A stretch of 64,000 nucleotides of DNA from Parasponia andersonii (taxonomy: Eukaryota > Streptophyta > Magnoliopsida > Rosales > Cannabaceae): NCBI GenBank assembly GCA_002914805.1, contig JXTB01000108.1, forward strand, positions 948,863 through 1,012,862, read 5' to 3'. Under the pieces are notes generated by a model that saw only the letters and a program-made list of their open reading frames with translations, was not told where the DNA came from and did not search any database. Positions 36,846 through 49,349 of the stretch are shown here, in pieces (within the stretch, counting starts at the first letter, position 1; each line of letters opens with the position of its first letter). Position numbers and translations under genes: made by a program.

Positions 36846-38617
36846 GGGCCTGGAATTTTGTAAATAGCCCATTGTTTTTCCGTAAGATATTCAATAATAT
36901 TCTTAAAAATATTTTAGTTACTAGAAATTGAAAAACCAGTTTAGTTTCTTATAACCAATAATCAGATTCTAAAGAAACTAATAAAAACTATCAAACAAAG
37001 ATTATTGGAAACTAGTGAAAAATGCTACTTGAGAAGGTTTGCTGGAAATGAGAAAGCAATTTGATTATTGGAAAAATCAATAGTTTCTTGATTTTTAATA
37101 ATCAAATTAGTTTCTCTGTTTCCATTAATCATTATATTTAGAAAAATGCCATTGCATGTTGTATGGAAAAATAATTATTTCGACCACGTTATATTTTTGA
37201 TATTATTGTGAAATCTTTGGTATAATTATTTTTGAAATCTTAGTTATAGGTGTCCGAATTTAACAAAAAAGCGTCGTTTTGGCCCAATTTACTCCTAGTC
37301 AGGTCCATTACCCAAATTAGATCAGGTGTCCTTTTTCACATTTTATTATAGTACTATGTTCCTTTTTTGTTTTTCTTTCTTTTAATTAATTAATTAAGTG
37401 ATAGTATATATTAGATCAATTTACCTATGGAGTATACACATTTTATAATGGGTAAAGTCGAATTTTACACCTGGTTTATATATGGATAATACTTATTATT
37501 TTGCTATAGTATTCATTATGCAAAAAATAGATGACTATTTTAAAGGGGACCCAAAATTTCAACCAATTTTGCTAAGAGCCTTTGATTTTATTTAGTGTGC
37601 TTATGTTCAGGAGAAATTAAGCTGGGAGGCGCTTTTGGTGGTTTTTTTTTAGTAGACATTTATAATTTATATATTTGTTACCCGCGTTTATTTTTAAAAT
37701 GTCTTCTTGGTGTTTTTGCTTTCTTAAATTTCATAATGGTTAAGTTTTCTCATAGTTAATTTTGGGGTATAAAAATATCAATGTCTAATAAGTCTAAATT
37801 ATCAGCTAAATCTTAAAAATATCTTCTAAAGATTGCTATTTTTAAAAAGAATATTTGTGATTTTTTAGGATGAATTACGGATAGAGAAATTAGAATACTC
37901 TTTTTTAGTTAATTTTAGAAAATATATTCCTCCCAATAATTTTCGGATAACTACACCTCTTAAAAAAAATAAAAAAAAGAGCAAAAAGACTTATATATCC
38001 TTAAGTCGAAAGCGTTAGACAAAGCGCCAAACAAGATGTCTAGCAACTCATTCTCCTTAATGTAGCTAGAATATGGACCATTGATAAGAAAAGCACTAGG
38101 GATATTTTTGTACTTAAAATAATTTAAAACTTAATAAGGTGTATTCACCAAAAAAAAATTATTAAAAATGGTGTATTTTCTCAAATACATTACGACAAAT
38201 GTGTATTTTGCAATCATTATATTTTTATTTCACTTAAAAGCAAAAACAAAATCCCTAAAAAAAAAAAGTCTTAAGTTCTAAACTAACAACCCATGCCGTT
38301 TAAATTAATATTTACGTTACACATTTTAAAACTCTCTTAGAGCAAAAGAAAAAAAATCCCAAAGTTTTATTTTATCTCCATTCGTGATGTTTATGGAAAA
38401 TGATTCGTTTTCTTTGATAAATGTCGCATTTGAGGTGCATTGTTGTTTTCCGATATTACCGTAGGTTCTTTTTTTTTTCGTGAAATAGTTGATTTACCGT
38501 CGTTTTGACATTGTTATAGCTTATACTTGTCTCGTCCTTTCCTTTTTACCCTTTAATTTATGATTCTCATTATTTTAAATGGTTATGAATCATGATTCTC
38601 TTTTGTAATTCATAATT
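36846..38617. other. AT-rich intergenic DNA
   Basis: No gene, RNA or element ends recognised. Confidence 0.5.
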
Positions 38618-39371
38618 TAGGGGTGACCGTGGTATATGTTGAACAGTTTGTACAAATTCTTAACTAACCTACTTAATTACTGTTGTTAAAAAAAAACCTA
38701 TTTATCGTACCAAATCAAACAATGTTATATAGTTTGGTTGAGTGTAGTTTATGTTGCTTGAACATTTGATACGAGCCTTAACAAAATTGGGCCGAATTAA
38801 AAAATTAATAATTTTCAAAATGTTATTACTACTAAAATAAAATTATTTAAAAATTAACACAATATCTAATATATTTTAAAAAGTCACAAACTCATACATA
38901 CATATTTTTATATAATATTACAATCCAAACATAATATAGTAAATAACAAATATCTAAAATTTAAAAATTTAAACATCATTCCAAATAACATTATAATAAA
39001 GAACAAACAATAAACAATAAAGTTGAAACTTGAAGACTCTACAATAAACAACTTTATTCGTTTGACTCTCTTCAAAACTCTCTAAGTTTTATTCACAATT
39101 TATTCTAAAAAAGTTTATATTTTAGTATATTATATATATAAATTTATGTATAAATATATTTTTAAAATTAGATATATGTATATATGCGGTGCGGTATGAT
39201 TTATTATAGAAATACAAATCTAATTTCACATTCCACACCACACCGCGATAGTAGATAAGAACTACACCCCAAACCACACCACGAGGTGAAATAACCACAT
39301 CACACTACACCACACTATGCCAGTTTTGATTTGGGTGATTAGGCGGTTAAACAGAAATTTGTTCACCCCTA
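38618..39371. mobile_element. hAT-like non-autonomous element (754 bp)
   Basis: It starts TAGGGGTGACC and ends GTTCACCCCTA, an 11-bp terminal inverted repeat with one mismatch. TAGGGGTG ends are typical of plant hAT-derived elements. The interior matches 9130-9779 over its length. ATTCATA occurs just outside both ends but slightly out of register, so the expected 8-bp duplication is not exact. No transposase frame. Confidence 0.65.
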
Positions 39372-41329
39372 ATTCATATCGTGATGTCATTTTCTTTGAA
39401 AAAAAAAATGGGTTTTCAATTCAATGTTAGAGCTTTTTAAAAAGGGTATGGCAATGATCCTTGAACTATCCAACTTATAATGATTCGCTTCTCAAAATTT
39501 TAATCATGGTAATTAATTTCTTGAATTTCTGATTTGTAGCAATTTAGGTCTTGAACTGTCATGTTGTAAAAACTATGACCAAAAATACACATAAGGACTA
39601 CTTTGTAGCTTTTAAATGTATATTTAAAGGAACTTAAACTGAACAAAATGATTTGAAGAGAAGGAAAAACATATTATTTGCATTTTTTAGGGTTTTTGAA
39701 GCTATAATTTTAGAGAAAATTTTTATGTCATTATTCAACTTTATGCTTGAAATTTCAAAATTACTTTTCAAATATATTTTTAGATGCCACCACATGCTCC
39801 TCACGTATTTTTGATAAAAAATTTTACAGCATATTGTAATTTAGATAGTTAAAAAATAAAATCACTACAAATTAAAAATTTTAGAGACTTAATTAATATA
39901 ATCAAAATTATAATCACCAAATTGCCGTAGGTCGGATAGTTCAGCGACCATTCGTCCCACTAACCCTTTTAAAAACAGTAGTATCGTCTTCCCATATTAT
40001 TGTATATGTCCTCTTATGGTAATTGTCCTTCATCCAGTTCAAATGTCGCTATTTTTCGAATGAAGTCGTTGAGGTATCATCGTTTTCCATTTTTCATTGT
40101 TGTCAAGTTTTTTTTTTTTTTGTCGTTTATACAATTAATATCATTTGTACAGTTGATATCGTGTTATGTGTTGTTGATGAATCGTCTTTGATGCATTTAG
40201 ATTTTTTTTTCAAATATTGTCGTTTTACAATTTATGTCGTTTCTTGAAGTTTTCAGCCTTTTCCAAATTATTTCGTTTTTTACGTAAGTGCAGTCCACCT
40301 AGTTCTTGCCATTTTAACGAATTCAATTTCGTTTTAAAGTCGATGTCGCTTTTTGAAGTTACGATATTAATAGCCGCTTTTTGAAGTTGTCTGTGATATT
40401 AATAGCCCTTAAATTATGTTTATAATATCACTTTACATTCTAAATTTTCAATTTATACAGAAATTATTCATGAATTGTATAATTATTATAATAATAATTT
40501 TTTTTATCATAAACTGTTAAATATTTAACAAAAATAAGTTAGTAGAAGACATATAGTTTGATAACTGTAGTCACGAATGAGATTTTAAAATTTTAACTTA
40601 TATAGTAAACTACCAATATTTATATAATTATTACAATAATGACCATTTTTTCACGAATAATTAAATTTTTTAAAGATGAGTTTTCACATAATTTAGTAAT
40701 TATGTCTAAAAATGAAATTCTGACTCATAATGCTTTGTTTATGACTATTTTCTATTAAAAACTAATACTTTATGACAAATAAATCATTGTTGTAACAATT
40801 ATATAATTCAAATAGTATTACTATGTAAATCAAAAATTTGAAAGACAAAATGATACAATTAGTATAATTCAGGGACTATTACTACATTTAACACATATTT
40901 TTAATGTCATTTTCTGCAAATCTAGTTTTGAAAAATTGGCCGTGGATCTTTTTCACCTTTTTCTTTTCTTTTTTTTTTTTTTTTTTTTTCCGTCATTCGC
41001 TTACTTCACTTTCTTTGGACTAGCATAGACATGAGATAGTGTCTAGAAATGGCTTTCTTTGCTATTAAGTTTTTTCATTGAAATAGGAACAAGAAATATA
41101 ATCAATCTATGCTTTGTCCTTCCATTCCTTTGGGTTCATATATCATGGAGTTTGAAATTCTCCAAAATCTAGAAACAACTAATTTTATATCAGATAAAAT
41201 ATCCAAAATTGTCTTTTTTTTTTTCCTTTTGGTTTCTGGTTCTCTTTTGGGTGCTAAAATTCTCATTGCTTGACTATGCTGTAATAAGCACTCTTATAGG
41301 AACATAGCTTAGAGTTTTAGCGTTGATGG
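39372..41329. other. AT-rich intergenic DNA
   Basis: No gene seen. A small duplication (CGCTTTTTGAAGTT.. ATATTAATAGC) lies near 40347-40407, and a long T tract at about 40969-40990. Confidence 0.5.
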
Positions 41330-42160
41330 CAAGGATTAAAATATCGATATCGATATCTTATTGTTTAGATATTATCAAAAATATTGTTGACGTCGAAGAT
41401 ATTCTGAAAAAATACCAAAATATATCTTAAAACTAAAAAATTTCAAGAAAAACTCTAAAAAAAATACTAAAAGAAGTGATATTGCATAATTTAAACTAAA
41501 AAAAAAAACTTATTTTTAAAAAAACTTATTTATACTTTATAAGACAATAAAATATATGTATATAGTAGAAAAACAATCGAATTTCATTTTATAGAACAAT
41601 GTTAAAATCAGAATACATATCATACTATTTTATTTAATACATCTTATATAAATACTTTACAAATTGTAACTAGTTATAAATTATACTTAATATAAATAAA
41701 ATTATTAATAATATAAAACAATTTGAATACATTCAATACTAAAACAAGTTTCTACGAGATTGAAAGTCATAAGAGAAAAATTCTCATCTTGTTCCAAACC
41801 TTTCTTTGAAAGGTCACTAGAGTCTCTTACAGAGATTCCAAAATAATAAATACAAGTATTACAAATATTCTCATTAAATACAGATAATTCCAAAACTTTG
41901 TCAACATATTATAGAGAGAGAACTATGAACTAAAGAAGACTTGGAAAAAAAATTCAATATTTCTATCGATATTTTAAAAGGTCAATGAGATTGTCTCAAC
42001 AATGTCCATCAATATCTCAACATAGCTTATTTTTTATCGATATTTTACCAATATTGAAATATTGTTAACATTATTGACATTTTACGTATATTTTATAGAT
42101 ACACGAGAAAAATATCTTTCCATCCTATATCGATATCTTGACTTCAAAGTAAAGATATTG
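41330..42160. repeat. GATATC/ATCGAT-rich inverted segment
   Basis: Left edge ATATCGATATCGATATCTTA (41341-41360) and right edge CCTATATCGATATCTTG (about 42124-42140), with more TCGATATTTT motifs between. The mirrored placement suggests an old inverted-repeat element, but arms and target duplication are unclear. Confidence 0.3.
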
Positions 42161-42183
42161 TTACGACAATTTAATTTATAGTT

Positions 42184-42623
42184 CTAAGGCACTTTTTCCC
42201 TTTGTGTTTTTATTTGCCCAGTAGCTTTCCCCCACAAACTAGACAAATTATCTAGCAAAGCATATTTTGGCCAAAGTAGGCAATACTCGTGTTTGCAAAT
42301 ATGAATTAACTTGTGTCGCAAACCCAATTTGCTTATCAACTTCGTTACGTCGTAGTGCGATTTAGGTAGATTGTTTGCTTCTAGGATATTATCTTTTAAT
42401 AACTTCATAAGGGGATCGAAGGACATATTGTTATATTTTTCAACGATTTCGGGTGCATCAATTTGACCAAGACATTTGGAGTAGAGAAATTGATGTAATT
42501 GGGATACAACTTTGCTTCAACCTCCGCAAGTAGATTTGAAGCAATTGGGATACATCGTTGCAACCTATATTTGATACAGGTCTTCACGGCGTATAAAGAA
42601 GAAAAATGGGAAATCATTACCAT
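42184..42623 (-). pseudogene. CACTA (En/Spm) TNP2-like transposase fragment
   Basis: Two adjacent minus-strand frames. The first has KLYPNYINFSTPNVLVKLMH. The second has SFDPLMKLLKDNILEANNLP, KSHYDVTKLISKLGLRHKLI and HICKHEYCLLW. The order L-F/L-K..LP..YD..K.I..LGL..IH.C..C.L.W is that of the N-terminal TNP2 transposase region in plant CACTA elements. A frame change separates the parts, and the catalytic region and element ends are absent. The retrotransposon at 42714 inserted about 90 bp from its upstream edge. Confidence 0.65.
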
Positions 42624-42708
42624 TGAAATGATAAGTGGGTTAAGCTAAGCAAGCTACAGTATGTAAAAGTAACATTCTTAAATTATCCAAACAAGACCAA
42701 AGGCCAGT

Positions 42709-42713
42709 AAGTG
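42709..42713. repeat. Target-site duplication AAGTG, left copy
   Basis: AAGTG directly abuts the 5' LTR and is repeated at 53732-53736 directly after the 3' LTR. Confidence 0.85.
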
Positions 42714-43392
42714 TGTTGTGCGGTCTAAAATCCTAAGGTCGCATAAGGGTTGAGTTCGACCTTCTCCGTGTTGGATATGTGCGACCTCAACCGCTTAGGT
42801 TATATGCGACCTCCTCTGTGTAGTCGTTTGACCTCTTTTGCATAAGTATGTGCGACCTTCTCTGTATAAGTTGTGGGCGACCTCTTCCGCAAGAAAAGGG
42901 AAACAAGTCTATGCTTCGTCAAATAGAAAACCTGCAAGGAAAGGGAAACATGAGTCCTCTATTTTATGATCAACTAGTTACCCATTTTGAGTGGTTATCC
43001 AATTATGTTGTTACTTAAATTGTGTTACCCGATTGTATAGTTACCCGTTTTCACAATTAGGAACATTGGATTACCTTTACTTATATAAAGGGGACTCAAT
43101 ATTCCAAAGGGAGAGTTTTTGAGTATTCCAATTGCTTTTCAGTTTTCTAATTTCCAGACTTCAGAATTCCGACTCTCAATTTGAGAGGAATTTCCAGATG
43201 AGATATTGTAACTTTGAGCGCTTGTAATTCTCCATAAAATAGTGAAAAATAGTGGACGTAAGCTCATCTTTTTCGGGGCTGAACCACTATAAAATCCTCT
43301 CTCTTTATCTGCTTTGATTAATAACCTAAATTACACAAGCCGCATCTCTTAATATTTTCTAAATTTTATTGTTGATAAAACCTCCATCAACA
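42714..43392 (+). repeat. 5' LTR (679 bp)
   Basis: Begins TGTTGTGCGG and ends ..CCATCAACA, with the 5-bp terminal inverted repeat TGTTG/CAACA. TATATAAA at 43082-43089 is the likely promoter TATA box for the retroelement RNA. The proximal part holds repeated GCGACCTC motifs. Confidence 0.93.
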
Positions 43393-43411
43393 ATTGGCGC
43401 TAGAAGGAGGG
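43393..43411 (+). other. Primer-binding site region
   Basis: ATTGGCGCTAGAAGGAGGG immediately follows the 5' LTR. A TGGCGC start right after the LTR is usual in plant Ty3/gypsy elements. The tRNA used was not identified. Confidence 0.6.
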
Positions 43412-43453
43412 CTATTCCGGCAGAAAAGTTTGTCAAATTCCACTTTTTTAATA

Positions 43454-45375
43454 ATGGCAAACACTAGAAACACTACCAGAATCACCGGAACTAGCCAAAA
43501 CCAACCTCAAAGTACTGCTGCTACACAGGCAAACCCTGCTCCGAATCAGCCTACTATGACTGTAACAGAAAACCTTTCCCAGAGACAGGAACGTATGGAG
43601 GAGACGCTGGTGAACCTTCAGTAAGTCACTAACCAGATCAATGACACCCTGCGACGACTTGTTGAAGGGCAGATGATGACCCCACCACAACACAAACGTC
43701 CTAAAGAACGTCCTGCTCAATTACCTGAGAAAGGAATACAGATCCTAGAGACGAGAAGACACGGCCAGCCAAGAACTCTCTTAGAGCGTCATGAAGATCG
43801 TATCTCTAAAGGGAAAGGCAAGTCGCAAACTTGCCTCCAGAATCTAGTACGGAGAGTTCAAGTACGAACCGTGATTGTGTACAACCTTCTCATAAATCCA
43901 CTAATAGTCAAGATCGCTTGAGCGGCGAACAAAGACGACCATCGAGAAGCATCTTTGAAAGAATCAGCAGAGAGTCAAGACAAGATCCTGCAGACCTAAG
44001 ACAGTATTTGGAGCGACGACGTAGTCATGATCGATCCGTATCGCATCACAACGACCAAAGTCGGTCTCGTCGCACTATCTCACTAGATTCTTCTCACAGA
44101 TCGCAGAAGACTCTACCTGACCAACCCGTCATGAAACAGGATAACGAACGAAGGCCGCTTGTACCGCCAGCAAGGGATGATGCTTTCCCTCTGAACGTTG
44201 ATGTTCACAATTTAAGGATCGCATTAGACGCACTTGCTGGTTAGGACGATGAGCTCGCTGATGGGTATTGTCAGTCGCCATTCAGCGAGGAGATTCGAGC
44301 TGCAACCCTTTCCACTGGATTCATACTTCCCATCATTAACACTTTTGATGGGAAAACTGATCCACAGGACCATATGGATCACTTCAGTGACTTGATGGAA
44401 CTTCATCGGGTTAGTGATCATGCACGTTGCAGATGTTTCGCTATAACACTCTCGGGAGCAGCGAAGAAGTGGTTCCGAGGACTTAAATCCGGCTAAATTT
44501 CGTCCTGGCAACAATTACAGACGGCGTTTTTAAGACAGTTTCAAGCCGCAAAGAATTTCACTGTTCCGCTTGTTAGTTTGTCCGCGATCCGGCAAGGTCC
44601 AGAGGAGACTCTACGGTCTTATCTCAATCGATTCACTTCAGAGCTAGCAAAGGTTAACAACCCACCTGAAGGAGGAGTTCTTACTCTTATGATGGCTGGG
44701 GTGCGACCAGAAACAAAACTCTGGGAGGAATTACTTGAGCGAGAGTGTAGAACTCTCGAAGACTTCTACCGAAGAGTTGGTCGGCATCTGAGATTAGAAT
44801 TTTCGCGCAAGAATCTTCAAAAGACTAAAAAAGGAGGAAGGATAGATGCGACTAAAGATGCGGTCATTACCAACAACAACGGTAATAAAAAAAACAAGAG
44901 GAATAATGAACAGATAAATGAGAATCAGCCTAGACCCAAAAGGCAGGAGATTTCAAAAGCTCTCATGAGGTTTAACAATCACACTGAATTGAACGCGCCC
45001 ATAGATTATATCTATGCAGTCACAAACCAGAAGGAGCGATTCCGACAACCAGAACCAATGAAGCGGGACAGGACAAAGCGCGACCCCAACAAATTTTTCC
45101 GATATCACAATGATATTGGGCATGATACTAATAATTGCTTTACCCTGAAAGATGAAATTGAAAGGCTGATTAGAGAGGGACGATTGCGGCAGTACACCAG
45201 GCAGAGCGACGAAAGGCGAGTAGAAGACCAACAGCGACCTTCAGAAATTCAGCGTGAGGTGCGAACTATTTTCGGAGGACCGCATGTTGGAGGAGATTCC
45301 AAGCGAGCACAGGACAGATATGCGCGAGAAACTCGACAGCAGCCGTTAACCAACGTCATGCATCTTGAGCAGTGA
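43454..45375 (+). pseudogene. gag: Retrotransposon gag (disrupted)
   Basis: It starts at the ATG of MANTRNTTRITG. The frame is interrupted by TAA at 43622, a frame change near 43830, TAG at 44242, TAA at 44494, and TGA at 45373 where pol begins. The Retrotrans_gag domain lies at about 44320-44820 (FDGKTDPQDHMDHF, WFRGLKSG, FTSELAKVNNPPEGG, RPETKLWEELL). A Cys/His zinc knuckle follows near 45100-45140 (FFRYHNDIGHDTNNC). Its usual first Cys is replaced by Phe, so RNA binding would be impaired. The product would be the capsid/nucleocapsid precursor of the virus-like particle. Confidence 0.85.
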
Positions 45376-48300
45376 CCACGCAAGCTTCAACGAGTACCGC
45401 AAATGGACATTAACTTTACTGAGCAGGATGTAAGGGAAGTCCATTATCCGCATAATGACGCGCTGGTCATAAAAATTAACTGTGGAAGCATACAGTTGTG
45501 GCGAGTATTGGTCGATAACGGGAGTGCTGTGGACATCCTGTACTTCGACGCTTTTAAGAAGATGGGATTGAATGAGAACGACCTGAAACCTGCCGCCACT
45601 CCACTCTATGGTTTCACTGGTGATAGCCTGATGCCTATGGGCATGATTGAACTGATGGTCAGCGTTGGGACCTTTCCAAGGGTTTCATCGATAATGACCC
45701 AGTTTTTGGTGGTAGATTGCCCATCTGCCTTCAATGCTATACTAGGAAGACCGACATTAAGGGAACTTCGAGCTGTCACCTCGATCTACCATCTAACAAT
45801 GAAGTTCCCGACCCAACACGGGGTAGGCGAGGTGCGAGGAAATCAACATGATGCGAGGACCTGTTATAACAACTCGCTAAAACTTGCAGCAAAGGATATG
45901 ACGTCTCGCGCAATGATGATCCACCTGTCGGACAAAGCGTCAGTCGTGGCAGCGGATAAAGCGTCAGTCGTGGCAGCGAGCAAAGCGTCAGTCGTGGCAG
46001 CAGACAAAACGTCAGTCGAGGCAGCAAGCGAAGCTCCAGTCGGATCGTCAGATAAAGCGTCAGTCGAACCATCAGTGAAAGCATCAATCGAAACGACCAG
46101 TGAAGACTTCGATCCTCGAGAAATTGACGATGAAGTCAGAACTGGACCCATTGAAGACCTGGAAGATTTATCATTCGATCTTTCTTCCAGGACTTTAAAG
46201 ATTGGAACGGAGGTTCAAGGACCTGTGCGAGCTTCATTGATCGCTTTTCTGAAGTCTAATTTGGACGTCTTCGCATGGCAGCATTCGGATATTGTAGGGA
46301 TTGATTCAAGGATCATATCCCACCGTCTTAACATAGATCTGTCAAAAAAGCCTGTACGAAAAAAAAGAAGGGCCATGAATCTAGAACGCTACGTTGCATT
46401 AAAAGAAGAGGTGGAGAAGTTGCTCGAAATTGGGTTCATAAGAGAGTCTTTTTACCCTGACTGGCTTGCAAATCCGTTCTTAGTGAAAAAACCTAATGGG
46501 AAGTGGAGGACCTGTATTGATTTTACCAATCTCAACAAAGCATGTCCTAAAGACAGCTTCCCTCTTTTGAGAATTGATCAGCTTGTAGATGCAACGTCGG
46601 GGCATGAACTTTTGAGCTTCATGGATGCATATTCAGGATATAACCAAATCCCCATGTACGAGCTAGATGAAGAACACACCTCGTTCATCACTGATCGAGG
46701 GTTATACTACTATAAAAAGATGCCCTTCAGACTTATCAACGCGGGAGCAACCTACCAACGTCTTGTCAATATGATGTTTGCAAAGCAAATTGGCAAGACA
46801 ATGGAGGTATACGTCGATGATATGCTAGTCAAATCGGAGAAAGCTGAAGATCATATCAAGCACCTTGATGAGATGTTCAAAATCCTCCGAAGATACCAGA
46901 TGAAGCTAAATCCCCAGAAGTGTGCATTCAGAGTAGGATCTGGAAAATTTCTGGATTTTATGGTCAACCAGCGAGGGATCGAAGCAAATCCTCAGAAGAT
47001 ACAAGCATTGATTGATATGCAATCTCCTCGTAAACCCAGAGATGTAAAAAGCCTAGCAGGAAGAGTAGCTGCTCTAAGTCGGTTTGTATCCAGATCAACC
47101 GATAAATGCCAACCTTTCTTTGAGGTGTTGAAAGGATCAAAAAGGTTCGAGTGGACGGAGAAATGCGAGCAGGCATTCCAAGGATTGAAAAAACACTTGG
47201 GTTCCCCTCCACTCTTGTCGACACCAAATCCGGGAGAAGAATTATGCTTATATCTCGCTGTTTCTAAGTATGCGACGAGTGCCGCATTAATTCGCGAGGA
47301 GGCAAATTTTCAGCGACCTGTGTATTATGTAAGTAAAAGGTTACTTGATGCTGAAACCAGATATCCAGAGATGGAAAAATTGGCGCTGGCACTCGTCATT
47401 GCATCAAGAAAGCTTCGACCTTATTTCCATGCTCACTCTATCCGGGTTTTTACGAATTTCCCACTGAAACAGGTCTTATAGAAACCTGAGGCGTCAGGAT
47501 GGCTGCTTAAGTGGGCTGTTGAATTGAGTCAATTTGACATCAATTTTCAACCTCGCACCGCTATAAAAGGTCAGGCCCTCGCAGATTTTATTGCAGAATT
47601 TACATACGACATCAATCTTCCCACGGAAGTACTCGAGAAACCCGCCTCAGATACATCTAAGTTGTGGAAGCTTTATGTTGACGGGTCATCGAATGAAAAT
47701 GGAGCAGGTGCGGGTATAGTTTTAATCAGTCCTGAAGGGCACAATATTCATTATGCGCTTCGCTTCAAATTTCCAGCGTCGAATAATGAGGCCGAATACG
47801 AAGCACTGATAGCTGGGCTAAAGCTCGCACAGGAAATGAAGGTTGAAATAATTAAAGTGTATAGCGACTCCCAGCTGGTCGTCTGTCAGGTTAAAGGTGA
47901 TTATCAAGCTAGAGGAGAGAGAATGATGACCTATTTGGAGAAGATGCAGTAGTTGTTCTTAACGTTCGACACTTATGACATACAGCTTCTTCCTCGTATT
48001 AAAAACACCCGGGCAGATGCGCTCGCTAAGCTCGCTTCGACGAAAGATGCAGAATTGTTAAAGGTAGTTCCCGTTGATTTCCTTATATCACCAAGCATCG
48101 AGGTTGAACCCCAAGTAATTATGCCAGTTGATGAAGAACCATCGTGGATGGACCCCATAATGCGATATATACGAAATGGCGATCTCCCTGAGAATAAAGA
48201 CGATACTAGGAGGCTTCGCATGAAAGCAGCTCGCTATATCATCCAGGATGAACAACTTTATCGCAGGATTTTTAGCTCGCCATTATTATTGTGCGTCAAT

Positions 48301-49349
48301 GATAAAAAAGCACGCTATATTATGAGGGAAATTCACGAAGGAATATGTGGAAATCATTCTGGGGGGCAAGCGCTTACAAATAAGATTCTTCGACAAGGGT
48401 ACTTTTGGCCAACTATGAAGAAGGATACATTGGAATTTGCTAGGAAATGTGATAAATGTCAATGATTTGCGACCATTCCTAGAAAATCACATGTTCCTTT
48501 AACTTCAATGACTAGTCCATGGCCATTTGCTATGTGGGGAATTGATATTATCGGGATGCTTCCATTAGCGCGAGGTGGTTTGAAGTATGCAGTGGTCGCA
48601 GTCGATTACTTTACAAAATGGACGGAAGCCGAGGTCTTGAGCAGCATCTCCGCGAAGAAGATGATAGATTTTATTTACAAATCTATAATCTGTTGATATG
48701 GTATACCACATACTATAATTTCTGATAATGGAAAGCAATTCGACTGTGACGAGTTCCGTGACTTCTGCAATAACTTGGGCATCAAAAAGAGTTTCTCCAC
48801 TGTTGTTCATCCACAAGCCAATGGGCAGGTCGAAGCGATAAACAAAATACTCAAGCAGAATATAAAGCCACTGTTGTTCCAGAAGTTTTATGGGCTTATC
48901 ACACCACACAACGAACCACTACTAGAGAGAGTCCATTCTCTTTGGCTTATGGATATGAAGCGATGATCTCTGTTGAAATTGGTGCGGGCTCCTTGCAGCG
49001 ATCTATTTATGAGCAAAAACAGAATGATGTATTGCTGAGAGTTGAACTCGATCTTTTAGAAGAACGGCATGAACAATCTCAGCTCCGAATTGCATCATAC
49101 CAACGACGTACTGCTCGATATTATAATTCCAAAGTCAAAGGTAGACATTTTGAAGTTGGAGATCTTGTCCTTCGACGAGTTCTACCTAATAATAGAGAAC
49201 ATGGTGCTGGTGTATTTGGGCCTTCTTGGGAAGGATCTTATGTTATTGATAATATCATTCGACCTGGGACATATAACCTAGCTCGCATTGGTGGACAAAA
49301 GGTCGAGCATGCCTGGAATGCAGAACAACTTCGTCGTTATTATCAATAA
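45376..49349 (+). pseudogene. pol: Retrotransposon pol: protease, RT, two RNase H domains, integrase (disrupted)
   Basis: Continues in the gag frame after the TGA. The aspartic protease (LVDNGSAVDIL, about 45510-45545) is followed by a Ser/Ala-rich repeat tract. RT has WRTCIDFTNLNKACPKDSFP and YVDD (about 46810-46825). The first RNase H is degenerate (YLAVSKYATSAALI, TNFPLKQVL). The second, archaeal-type RNase H at about 47665-47950 keeps D-E-D (LYVDGSSNENG, NNEAEYEAL, VYSDSQLV). Integrase has the HHCC part (IHEGICGNHS.., CDKC) and the D,D,E core (GIDIIG, SDNG, GQVEAIN). Stops are TAG 47479, TAG 47950, TGA 48463 and TGA 48694. Near 48880 a short deletion shifts the frame; the C-terminal integrase part runs 48942-49349. 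Confidence 0.9.
45931..46098 (+). repeat. 24-bp coding minisatellite in pol, 7 units
   Basis: Seven consecutive 24-bp units, each near GAYAAAGCGTCAGTCGTGGC plus four bases, encode 8-residue repeats of the form DKASVVAA. The array lies between protease and RT and keeps the frame. Units decay towards the 3' end. Confidence 0.9.

Noticed and set aside
45776-46151. Two minus-strand frames opposite the pol minisatellite
   Set aside because: Antisense translations of the 24-bp repeat, whose length is a multiple of three; no independent evidence.
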